Positions 1 through 6,451 of a stretch of 6,872 nucleotides of DNA are shown in pieces (positions within the stretch are counted from its first letter, which is position 1; each line of letters starts with the position of its first letter). Under the pieces are notes generated by a model. It was not told the DNA's origin. It saw only the letters and a list, made by a program, of their open reading frames with translations, and made no database searches. A program made the translations under genes and the position numbers. Origin of the DNA: an uncultured Collinsella sp. (GTDB taxonomy: Bacteria; Actinomycetota; Coriobacteriia; Coriobacteriales; Coriobacteriaceae); the NCBI GenBank assembly GCA_900554455.1, contig USHT01000062.1, forward strand, positions 1 to 6,872, in the 5' to 3' direction.

Positions 1-240
1 GTCGAGGTCGGCGCCGTCGAGCCCGACACGGTCGAGCGGCTGCGTGCCCTCGAGCACGTGCTCAGCGTTGAGCTTTCCGGCGGCGAGCTCGTCTGCACCT
101 GCGAAGCGAGCCCGCACAATTTGGTCGACATCCTCGACACGCTGCGCGCCGCCGATGTGGCGCTCGGCCGCGTGTGGAGCGAGCCACCGACCCTCAACGA
201 CGTGTTCCTCGAGATCACCGGCCGCGAGCTGCGCGACTAG
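1..240 (+). CDS. ABC transporter ATP-binding protein, C-terminal part (5' end outside window)
   Basis: The frame is open from base 1 and ends at TAG 238-240, giving 79 residues of the C-terminal end. Walker A, signature and Walker B motifs are not in the window, so the call rests on the tail and on context. The tail has the small alpha/beta accessory domain that follows the nucleotide-binding domain in ABC-2 exporter ATPases (DUF4162 type), and it closes with PTLNDVFLEITGRELRD, very close to the usual ending of this family. By family knowledge it would hydrolyse ATP on the cytoplasmic face to drive the permeases encoded just downstream. The next start codon follows the stop after only 9 bp, which indicates one transcript and probable translational coupling. 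The substrate is unknown. Confidence 0.88.
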   Translation, partial: VEVGAVEPDTVERLRALEHVLSVELSGGELVCTCEASPHNLVDILDTLRAADVALGRVWSEPPTLNDVFLEITGRELRD

Positions 241-249
241 GGGGCAGTT

Positions 250-1437
250 ATGTTCAACACCATCATCACTACGGTCAAGACGCTGCTGCGCCGGCCGAGC
301 ACGTGGGTCTGGGGCGCTCTCTTTCCCATCGTACTTTCCACGATGTTCATGTTTATGTTTGCGAACCTCAGCTCCGACGGCACGGTCGACCCGGTGCCGG
401 TGGCCGTCGTGGCGGACGAGGCTTGGGACGCTTCGACCTTTAAGGGCGTGGCGACGTCGCTTGCCAAGGAAGGCGGCGATCAGCTGCTCGAGATCCACGA
501 GCTCGACGACGCAGCCGATGCGAACCGTGCGCTTAAGGCCGGCGAGGTCGCGGGCATCTATGCGGTCGACGATGCGGGCACGCCCAAACTCACGTTGCTT
601 TCGAGCTATGGCAGCTCGCGTGCGACGTCGGTGCTCACCGACCGCAGTATTCTGGAGACGGTGGCAAGCTCGTATACACAAAATGCCGAGCTCATGTCCC
701 AGATTGCCCAGGACAACCCGGCGGCGCTCGCCGACCCGGAGGCGGTTGCGCGCGCTCTATCGCTCGAGGGCGGTACCCGCCGCGTAAGCCTGACACGCAC
801 CACGCCCGATGGCACGGTCGTCTACTATTACGCGCTTTTTGGCCTGGTCGCGATGATGTCTGCGGAGTTTGCCGCCTTGAGCGTCGTCGACCTGCAGCCC
901 AATCTGTCGGGCCTTGGCGCACGTCGCTGTGTGGGCGGTCTTTCCAAGACGGCATCGCTGACCGGCATCTTTGTCGGCTCGTGGCTGGTCTCCTTTGCCT
1001 CGATGGCGATCGCGATCGGCTACGTGCGCCTGGTTGTGGGCGTCGACTTTGGCGGGCGCGAGGGGCTGTGTCTGGTGGGCGGTGCCGCTTCCGCGCTTGC
1101 CGCCACGGGCTTGGGACTCTTTGTGGGCACGCTTCCCGTTAAGGGCGGCAAGGCGTCCAAGTCGGGCATCCTCACAGGCTTTGCCACCACGTGCGCTTTG
1201 TTCGCTGGGCTCTACGGCGAACCGGCGATGGCGCTTGCCGATGACGTCGCCCGCGCCTGTCCGGCCGAGTGCTGGCTCAACCCCGTCAAGCTCATCTGCG
1301 ACATGTTCAACCGCCTGTATTTCTTTGAGAACCTGGGCCCCTTTGTCGTTCGCGCCGGCGCGCTGGTCCTTATGGCGCTGCTGTTCGTTGCCGCCGCCAC
1401 GCTGACCTTTGGAAGGAGCCGCTATGAGCACCTTTAA
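250..1437 (+). CDS. ABC-2 type transporter permease (first of a pair)
   Basis: This 395-aa membrane protein has the ABC-2 exporter layout. One membrane segment lies near the N-terminus (about residues 20-39). A large extracytoplasmic domain follows (about 40-190), then five more hydrophobic segments at roughly 191-213, 236-258, 272-293, 306-323 and 367-386. The short N-terminal helix with basic residues (TLLRRPSTW) before the first segment is typical of the family. The ATG at 250 follows the ATPase stop by 9 bp, with a modest GGGG-type ribosome site at 241-244, so translation probably depends on coupling to the ATPase gene. The 3' end overlaps the second permease by 14 bp. With that paralogue it probably forms a heterodimeric channel powered by the upstream ATPase. 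Export of a drug, peptide or lipid is possible but not shown by the sequence. Confidence 0.88.
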   Translation: MFNTIITTVKTLLRRPSTWVWGALFPIVLSTMFMFMFANLSSDGTVDPVPVAVVADEAWDASTFKGVATSLAKEGGDQLLEIHELDDAADANRALKAGEVAGIYAVDDAGTPKLTLLSSYGSSRATSVLTDRSILETVASSYTQNAELMSQIAQDNPAALADPEAVARALSLEGGTRRVSLTRTTPDGTVVYYYALFGLVAMMSAEFAALSVVDLQPNLSGLGARRCVGGLSKTASLTGIFVGSWLVSFASMAIAIGYVRLVVGVDFGGREGLCLVGGAASALAATGLGLFVGTLPVKGGKASKSGILTGFATTCALFAGLYGEPAMALADDVARACPAECWLNPVKLICDMFNRLYFFENLGPFVVRAGALVLMALLFVAAATLTFGRSRYEHL

Positions 1438-2629
1438 GACTGCGCTTCGCATGGCGCTGGCGCACCCGTTCTACCTGCTCATCTATACGGTGTTCATCTC
1501 GCTCATGGGCGTATTCATCGCGGCATCGGTGAGCTGGAACTCGTCGCAGCTCACCGAGTACGAGCCCTACGATGCCAACGTGATCGTGGTCGACCGCGAT
1601 GGCAGTGATCTTTCACGTGCGCTCACCAAGCACCTAGGTTCGCGGTTTGACCTGGTCACGGGCGTCGGCGATGACACGTACGACCTTGCGGACGCGCTCT
1701 CCAAGAGCAACAGCGCCAAGGGTAGCGCCGACTGCGTGTTCTTTATCCCGGAGGGGTTTGAGAACGACCTGGTCGCGGCCGCCCGCGCGGGGGAGGCCCT
1801 GCCCAAGCTCGATGTGACCTACGGTGCCGACACCATGGCGGCGGCGCTTTCGTCTGCCGAGGCTTCGCGCTGGATCTCGCTCGCGGGCGCTGCAGCCGCA
1901 CTTGAGCCCACTGCCTCCAACGGCGACGTTGCCAAGGCCGCCGAACATGCCGCTGCAAAGCGCGCGGAGGTCCAGATCGAGCGGGTCAAGGTCGACTCGG
2001 CTGCTGCCGCCACGCTCGAGTCGTACTTCAACTTTGGCGCGTACGCGATTATCTCGTCGGTCATCGTATCGGTGGGGCTGGTGTTCTCGGGCATGAACGA
2101 GCCCGAGCGCGTGCGTCGTATGGATGCCGGCCCAATCTCCGAGCGCCGGCGTTCGCTCGCCGTGTTTGCGGCCGCCACTGTGATCACCGTCTGCATCTGG
2201 TTTGTGTCGAGCATGATGGGCGTCGTGGGCTTTGCCGGCGCGGTTGCCGAGGTCGGCGTGGGTCGTGTGTGCCTGGCGCTGGCGGCGACGTTTGCCCTGG
2301 CGTGCACGCCTCTGGCCGTTGGCTTTGCCCTTTCGAGCCTGGGTGCGCGTGAGGAGCTGCTCAACGGTGTGGGCAACCTGCTCGGCATGCTCATGACGTT
2401 TTTGGGCGGCGCCTGGATGCCGCTGTCGCTGATGGGCCCAGCCGTGCAGACCGCGGCGCATTTTGTGCCGACGTATTGGGTGAACGACGCGATTGGCAAG
2501 GCGCTCGCCGCGGACCTGACGTCCACCGTGCTGGGCGACATCGCTTGCGATCTGGGCGTCACAGTGCTCTTTGCCGCGGCCATCGCCGCCGTAGGCCTAG
2601 CCCTCGCCCACAACAAATCCCACGCCTAG
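1424..2629 (+). CDS. ABC-2 type transporter permease (second of a pair)
   Basis: This 401-aa protein has the same plan as its upstream neighbour. Its first membrane segment is at about residues 17-37, followed by an extracytoplasmic domain at about 38-200 that is Ala-rich in its second half. Five more membrane segments lie near 204-223, 245-270, 280-304, 313-336 and 376-395. The stretch GGAWMPLSLM followed by a PTYWVNDAI motif is a familiar feature of ABC-2 permeases. I place the start at ATG 1424 because GGAAGGAG at 1411-1418 lies 5 bp before it. The in-frame TTG at 1409 would put that site inside the gene. The start lies within the end of the previous gene (14-bp overlap, different frame), which points to coupled synthesis in equal amounts and so to a heterodimer. 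The gene ends the operon and is followed directly by repeats. Confidence 0.88.
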   Translation: MSTFKTALRMALAHPFYLLIYTVFISLMGVFIAASVSWNSSQLTEYEPYDANVIVVDRDGSDLSRALTKHLGSRFDLVTGVGDDTYDLADALSKSNSAKGSADCVFFIPEGFENDLVAAARAGEALPKLDVTYGADTMAAALSSAEASRWISLAGAAAALEPTASNGDVAKAAEHAAAKRAEVQIERVKVDSAAAATLESYFNFGAYAIISSVIVSVGLVFSGMNEPERVRRMDAGPISERRRSLAVFAAATVITVCIWFVSSMMGVVGFAGAVAEVGVGRVCLALAATFALACTPLAVGFALSSLGAREELLNGVGNLLGMLMTFLGGAWMPLSLMGPAVQTAAHFVPTYWVNDAIGKALAADLTSTVLGDIACDLGVTVLFAAAIAAVGLALAHNKSHA

Positions 2630-2637
2630 ACACCTAC

Positions 2638-2693
2638 TCATTGGGGACAGACTTAAACGACCAAAAGTATTCATTGGGGACAGACTTAAATGA
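2638..2693 (-). repeat. Two tandem copies of the TAAG-N3-GTCCCC intergenic repeat (period 33 bp)
   Basis: Positions 2638-2660 and 2671-2693 are 23-bp copies that differ at one base (C or T near the end). Their starts are 33 bp apart. Read on the minus strand, each has the 13-nt core TAAGTCTGTCCCC between arms of the TCATT/AATGA type. In the first copy one arm pair is mismatched (AACGA). The first copy begins 9 bp after the stop of the second ABC-2 permease. The period is a multiple of three, so the ABC-2 reading frames run through without stops, but the translation is just the repeat itself and I do not treat it as coding. Confidence 0.85.
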
Positions 2694-2785
2694 CTAGCCA
2701 TCGGGGGCAGATAAGGAGCGTCCCCAACTGCCGGGTGGCGAAAGAGCGTCCCTTGTGACTGGTCATTTAAGAACGTCCCCAATGA
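2671..2785. repeat. Long imperfect inverted repeat (24-bp arms) between the two exporter operons
   Basis: The arm at 2671-2694 is complementary to the arm at 2762-2785 at 21 of 24 positions. The three mismatches form a single central block (AGA at 2682-2684). The 67-nt loop holds two further GTCCC-type modules (near 2719 and 2747). In RNA this would make a long bulged stem between the two transport operons. No T-run follows the second arm, so it is not a classical intrinsic terminator. It could still limit read-through or protect the 3' end of the upstream mRNA. Confidence 0.7.
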
Positions 2786-2786
2786 C
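2762..2786 (+). repeat. TAAG-N3-GTCCCC intergenic repeat, single plus-oriented copy
   Basis: The core TAAGAACGTCCCC (2768-2780) is flanked by perfect inverted arms GTCATT (2762-2767) and AATGAC (2781-2786). The arms extend outward to 10 bp in all (2758-2767 with 2781-2790), with one G-T pair that would be a G-U wobble in RNA. The same core with nearly the same arms recurs at 6425-6451. Confidence 0.85.
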
Positions 2787-2833
2787 TAGTCTGAAACAAA
2801 TCCCCACTCTCGCCCCAAAATAGTTCGCCAAGG

Positions 2834-2863
2834 TTTACTATTACGTTCATAAAGTAGTACTAG
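2834..2863 (+). promoter_or_regulatory. Possible promoter/operator of the second exporter operon
   Basis: From about 2816 to 2872 the sequence turns clearly richer in A+T than its surroundings, as expected for a promoter of the ATPase gene at 2883. TTTACT (2834-2839) matches four of six bases of a -35 box, but the -10 candidates around 2855-2863 (TAGTAC, TACTAG) are poor matches. TACTA occurs at 2836-2840 and 2858-2862, and its complement TAGTA at 2855-2859. The last two form the 8-bp palindrome TAGTACTA (2855-2862). This could be an operator. The exact promoter boxes are not secure. Confidence 0.3.
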
Positions 2864-2872
2864 GCTAACAAT

Positions 2873-2877
2873 GGAGG
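2873..2877 (+). promoter_or_regulatory. Ribosome binding site that fixes the ATPase start
   Basis: GGAGG at 2873-2877 lies 5 bp before ATG 2883. It overlaps the in-frame ATG at 2871, which has no comparable site upstream, so 2883 is the more likely start. Confidence 0.75.
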
Positions 2878-2882
2878 ATACC

Positions 2883-3563
2883 ATGGCAACGCAGGAAGCC
2901 TACGTCCAGGTTAAGGATCTCAAAAAGCACTACGGCGACGGTGATGCGCGCCTGACGGTACTCGATGGCATCGACACGTCCATCAACCGAGGCGAGATCT
3001 GCGTCATGCTGGGGCCCTCGGGCTCGGGCAAGTCGACGTTTCTTAACCTGATCGGCGGCCTGGAGGATGCCGACGCTGGCTCTATTTTGGTGGACGGCTG
3101 CGACCTCACGGTGCTCAAACCTACCGACCTGGGCGAGTATCGCCGCCGTGAGCTGGGCTTTGTCTTCCAGTTCTACAACCTGGTGCCCGATCTCACCATC
3201 AAGGAAAACATCGAGGTCACGGCACACCTGTCCAAAAAGCCGCTCAACATCGATGACCTGCTGCGTTCGCTGGGTCTCTACGAGCACCGCAACAAGTTCC
3301 CGCGCCAGGTTTCGGGCGGCCAGCAGCAGCGCTGCGCCATCGGCCGTGCGCTCGTCAAAAACCCGGGCCTGCTGCTGTGCGACGAGCCCACCGGTGCGCT
3401 CGACTATAAGACGTCCAAGGAAATCTTGCAGCTCATGGAGGATGTCAACCGCACCTACGGCTGCACCATCATCATCGTCACGCACAACGCCGCCATCGCC
3501 CGCATGGCCAACCGCGTGCTGCGCCTGCGCGACGGACGCATCGTCGAGGATGAGCTCAACTAG
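2883..3563 (+). CDS. ABC transporter ATPase, MacB/LolD-type (lipoprotein-release or peptide-export family)
   Basis: This 226-aa protein is a complete stand-alone nucleotide-binding subunit of the usual length. All motifs are intact: Walker [10 protein letters not shown] at residues 44-52, the Q-loop at Q96 within VFQFYNLVP, the signature VSGGQQQR at 143-150, Walker B LLLCDEP at 163-169 with catalytic E168, the D-loop GALD at 171-174, and the switch histidine H201 in VTHN. The phrases [12 protein letters not shown] and DEPTGALD are typical of the ATPases that pair with FtsX-family permeases (MacB, LolD, BceA and relatives). The start at 2883 is chosen from GGAGG at 2873-2877; ATG 2871 would add four residues. 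Its partner permease begins 41 bp after the stop. It powers mechanotransmission-type export or extraction from the membrane; the substrate is not determined. Confidence 0.93.
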   Translation: MATQEAYVQVKDLKKHYGDGDARLTVLDGIDTSINRGEICVMLGPSGSGKSTFLNLIGGLEDADAGSILVDGCDLTVLKPTDLGEYRRRELGFVFQFYNLVPDLTIKENIEVTAHLSKKPLNIDDLLRSLGLYEHRNKFPRQVSGGQQQRCAIGRALVKNPGLLLCDEPTGALDYKTSKEILQLMEDVNRTYGCTIIIVTHNAAIARMANRVLRLRDGRIVEDELN

Positions 3564-3604
3564 TCGCCCGTCGCGGCCGCCGAGCTCGATTGGTAGGCGG
3601 CGCC

Positions 3605-6271
3605 ATGACGCCTCTCGCAAAACGTCTCCCGCGCGAGCTGCGCCGCAATATCGGCAAGTACCTGGGCATCTTTTTGCTTATGTGCGGAAGCATCGCTCTC
3701 ACCTCGGGCTTTTTGCTCGCGGCGCATTCCATCGGTTGCCTTATCGACGACATGCGCGACGAGTACACGATTGAGGACGGCCGCGTGACCACCTCCTTCG
3801 AGGCTACCGACGATCAACTCAGGGCCACCGAGGATGCCGCCAGTGACGTCGGCGGCGTCACGCTCTACAAGAATTTCTCCATCGACGCCATCATCAAAAA
3901 GGCGTCCGGCGACGACGGCACCAAGCGCACGCTGCGCACCTATGCGCACCGCACCAAGGTCGATATCGCGTCCTACTGTGAGGGCAAGGAGCCCAAGACG
4001 GACGATGAGGTAGCCATCGACCGTGTCTTCGCCACCAACAACGACCTCGCCGTGGGCGATAAGGTTGAGCTTGAGGGTCGCGCCTACATCATCTGCGGCA
4101 TCATGACCCAGCCCGATAGCCAGGCGCTGTTCCTCAACAATTCGGACTTTACGGTGAACACCATCACGTACGGCGTGGCCGAGGTCACCGATGGCGGCTT
4201 TGCCGCGCTCGAAGATGCCGGCGGCGCACCCGCCTACACCTACTCCTTCACCTTTACCGATCGCGACCTCCCCACCGCGGACCGCATCGACGCCGAGCAA
4301 GATATGGTCGAGGCACTGACCGAAGCCGATGCGCGCGTGGACGATCTGATCGATGCCGATTCCAACCAGGGCATTGGTTATGCGCGCGACGACGTGGACG
4401 GCGACTCCATGATGTGGATGACGCTGCTCGACATCATCATCGTGATTATGGCGTTCGTCTTTGTGGTCCTTACCGACGCCACCATCGAGGAGGAGAGTGC
4501 CATCATCGGCACGCTGCTCGCCAGCGGCTATCGTCGACGCGAGATTGTGCTGCACTACCTTGCGCTTCCCGCCATCGTGGGCGTGATCGCGGCGCTTTTG
4601 GGCACTGCGCTCGGCGTTGTGTTCTTTACCGAGCCCATGCGCAGCCTCTATTACGGTTCGTATAGCCTGCCGCCCTTCCAGGTGTACTGGAGCTGGGAGA
4701 TCTTTGTGAAGTGCGCCGTGGTTCCCGCCGCCGCGCTCATCCTCATCACGCTGGTGGGCCTGCTTCGCAAGATGGGCAAGACGCCGTTGCAGTTCCTTCG
4801 TCACGAGGCGAGTGGCAAATCGGGCACCAAGCGCGGCTTGCAGCTGCCGGAGCGCATGGGTTTTGTTTCCCGCTTCCGCCTGCGTATCTTTCTGCGCAAC
4901 CTGGGCAACTTTGTCACGCTCTTTGTGGGCATTGCGTTTGCCTCGCTGCTGTTGCTCTTTGGCTTGGCGATTCTGCCCACGATGACGCACTATGCGGACA
5001 ACCTCGAGACAAGCCTGGTCGCCGAACACCAGTACACGCTCAAGGCGCCGCTGGAGCTCGAGGGCACTGCCGAGGAGCGCGAGCAGTGGTCGGCACTCGA
5101 GCGCTTGCAGTCGGTTGACGGCGCGCTGCTTTCCGCCGCTCAGGATGCCGATGACGAGCTTGACGACGCGGCCGATGCTGCGCGGGCGGCAGCCGATGCC
5201 GCGACCGCATCTCCGTCTGCCGAGAGCCTGACCGCAGCGCAGGATGCGCTTGCCAAGGTCCAGGACAAGAAGGGTGCGCTCTACGCGCGCCTCGATGACC
5301 TTGCCGATGCTCTCGGCTGTGACCGCGACGAGGCTATCGACCTGATCGACAAGGCCTCTAAGATCGACACCGACAACGACGACATTCACCCGGTTAACAC
5401 GACCGATAACGGTGCAGACAAGATTGCGCAGACCGAGAAATATGCCGTTTACCAGCTGCAATACGACCGCGGCGATGGTAATGGCGAGGAGACGATTTCT
5501 GTCTACGGCATCTCGCCCGATTCGCGCTATTGGAAAGACCTCAACGTCGGCGACGGCCGTGTCGTCTTTGGCGGCGGCCTACTCGACAAGTTTGGCTGGA
5601 ACGAGGGGCAGAAGGTTAAGCTTCGCGACAAGTACGAGGGCAAGAATTATTCCCTTGAGTACGCGGGCAAGGACTGTGCCTGGGGCTCCAAGTCGGACAT
5701 GAATATCTATATGAGTATCGACGACTTTAACGAGCTGTTCGGCAACGACGCCGCCTACTTTAACGGCTATGTGAGCGACGAGAAGCTCGACCTCGATGCT
5801 CGCTACTTTGCCGGCGACACCACGCCCGATGACATGCGCGCCGTGGGCGACCAGTTCATCGGCATGATGAGCAAAATGATCGGCATGATGATTGGGCTCG
5901 CGGTGTTTATCTTCCTGCTGTTTATGTACCTGCTGACCAAGGCGGTGATCGACCACAGCGCCCGTTCGATCAGCTACATGAAAGTCTTTGGCTATCGCGA
6001 TAGCGAGATCTCGCATCTGTACATCCGCTCGATCACGCTGTGCGTGGCGGCGTCGCTCGTGCTGAGCCTGCCGGTCATTATTGGCTCGCTCACGGCCATC
6101 TTCCGCTCGATGCTGCTCGCCTACAACGGCAATATCGAGATCTACGTGCCCGCCTGGTCTATGGCTGCATGCGTCGGCATTGGCTTTGCGACCTACCTGG
6201 TCGTGGCGCTGTTGCACATGCGTTCCATCAAACGTGTGGGCCTGGCCGAAGCTCTCAAGGTGCAGGAGTAG
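3605..6271 (+). CDS. FtsX-family ABC transporter permease with an Ala/Asp-rich extracellular helical insert
   Basis: This 888-aa protein is a large permease with duplicated FtsX-like halves. Predicted membrane segments lie near residues 20-41, 271-291, 319-341, 367-388, 436-459, 757-779, 806-832 and 849-871. The first extracellular domain spans about 42-270 and the second about 460-756. Both FtsX cores carry the usual cytoplasmic-loop pattern: GTLLASGYRRREI at 302-314 and MKVFGYRDSEI at 792-802. From about 495 to 585 the second domain has a charged, Ala/Asp-rich stretch likely to form long helices or a coiled coil (for example DDELDDAADAARAAADA, 516-532). ATG 3605 is preferred to the in-frame TTG 3590 because GGTAGG/AGGCGG lies at 3592-3600. 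The gene forms an operon with the ATPase 41 bp upstream. No membrane fusion protein or two-component system is adjacent, so assignment to antimicrobial peptide resistance or lipoprotein export is open. Confidence 0.92.
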   Translation: MTPLAKRLPRELRRNIGKYLGIFLLMCGSIALTSGFLLAAHSIGCLIDDMRDEYTIEDGRVTTSFEATDDQLRATEDAASDVGGVTLYKNFSIDAIIKKASGDDGTKRTLRTYAHRTKVDIASYCEGKEPKTDDEVAIDRVFATNNDLAVGDKVELEGRAYIICGIMTQPDSQALFLNNSDFTVNTITYGVAEVTDGGFAALEDAGGAPAYTYSFTFTDRDLPTADRIDAEQDMVEALTEADARVDDLIDADSNQGIGYARDDVDGDSMMWMTLLDIIIVIMAFVFVVLTDATIEEESAIIGTLLASGYRRREIVLHYLALPAIVGVIAALLGTALGVVFFTEPMRSLYYGSYSLPPFQVYWSWEIFVKCAVVPAAALILITLVGLLRKMGKTPLQFLRHEASGKSGTKRGLQLPERMGFVSRFRLRIFLRNLGNFVTLFVGIAFASLLLLFGLAILPTMTHYADNLETSLVAEHQYTLKAPLELEGTAEEREQWSALERLQSVDGALLSAAQDADDELDDAADAARAAADAATASPSAESLTAAQDALAKVQDKKGALYARLDDLADALGCDRDEAIDLIDKASKIDTDNDDIHPVNTTDNGADKIAQTEKYAVYQLQYDRGDGNGEETISVYGISPDSRYWKDLNVGDGRVVFGGGLLDKFGWNEGQKVKLRDKYEGKNYSLEYAGKDCAWGSKSDMNIYMSIDDFNELFGNDAAYFNGYVSDEKLDLDARYFAGDTTPDDMRAVGDQFIGMMSKMIGMMIGLAVFIFLLFMYLLTKAVIDHSARSISYMKVFGYRDSEISHLYIRSITLCVAASLVLSLPVIIGSLTAIFRSMLLAYNGNIEIYVPAWSMAACVGIGFATYLVVALLHMRSIKRVGLAEALKVQE

Positions 6272-6277
6272 TCATCG

Positions 6278-6332
6278 GGGACAGTCTTTGCCGATTCGCC
6301 GGTTCGCCGGCCGGGCTGGCAAGGACTGTCCC
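6278..6332 (+). terminator. Strong hairpin just after the permease gene, possible terminator
   Basis: GGGACAGTCTTTGCC (6278-6292) pairs with GGCAAGGACTGTCCC (6318-6332) over 15 positions, with one G-U wobble. The 25-nt loop contains a perfect tandem duplication TTCGCCGG (6295-6302 and 6303-6310). It starts 7 bp after the stop codon, a normal place for a terminator, but no T-run follows the second arm. It may terminate transcription without a U-tract, block 3' decay, or simply be part of the repeat element. Confidence 0.4.
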
Positions 6333-6378
6333 TAGTTGCCGGCAGGAAAGGAACGTCCCTAGCTGACAGGTGGCGAGG

Positions 6379-6407
6379 CACTCATTTAAGTCCGTCCCCA
6401 ATGAGTG
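6379..6407 (+). repeat. TAAG-N3-GTCCCC intergenic repeat with changed arms
   Basis: The core TAAGTCCGTCCCC (6387-6399) is flanked by perfect 8-bp inverted arms, CACTCATT (6379-6386) and AATGAGTG (6400-6407). Other copies read GTCATT and AATGAC, so the outer arm bases differ here on both sides in a matched way. Confidence 0.8.
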
Positions 6408-6422
6408 GTTCAATGAGTGGTT
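6399..6422 (+). repeat. Perfect 12-bp tandem duplication
   Basis: CAATGAGTGGTT occurs at 6399-6410 and again at 6411-6422 without a gap. The first unit contains the right arm of the repeat at 6379-6407, so the second unit gives a spare copy of that arm, probably a local duplication. Confidence 0.85.
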
Positions 6423-6424
6423 TC

Positions 6425-6451
6425 AGTCATTTAAGAACGTCCCCAACGACT
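6425..6451 (+). repeat. TAAG-N3-GTCCCC intergenic repeat, last copy
   Basis: The core TAAGAACGTCCCC (6432-6444), identical to the copy at 2768-2780, is flanked by AGTCATT (6425-6431) and AACGACT (6445-6451). The arms pair at all positions except one A-C mismatch. It ends about 12 bp before the candidate -35 box of the next gene. Confidence 0.82.

Noticed and set aside
1634..2616. Overlapping minus-strand open frames of 265-275 codons opposite the second ABC-2 permease
   Set aside because: Their compositions are low-complexity and shadow-like, and the plus-strand frame has membrane segments and a proper ribosome site.
2476..2697. Plus-strand frame ending in a doubled YSLGTDLND peptide
   Set aside because: The peptide repeat is only the translation of the 33-bp-period intergenic repeat. 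The frame begins inside the second ABC-2 permease in another frame and lacks a ribosome site.
2597..2782. Minus-strand 61-codon frame across the first repeat region
   Set aside because: It is composed almost wholly of repeat translation and has no support as a gene.
2638..2786. CRISPR-like array of short repeats
   Set aside because: The copies are in mixed orientation, with irregular gaps and no set of unique equal-length spacers, and no cas gene is in the window.
2630..2882. tRNA or other known structured RNA gene in the first intergenic region
   Set aside because: I looked for a cloverleaf, a T-loop (GGTTCRANTC) and familiar riboswitch cores and found none; the structure present is explained by the repeats.
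3560..5461. A 633-codon open frame on the minus strand opposite the ATPase end and the FtsX-family permease
   Set aside because: Its product is rich in Arg, His, Gln, Val and Gly with no recognisable domain, and the plus strand encodes a clear permease over the same bases. Long antisense frames are expected opposite GC-rich genes with strong third-position bias.
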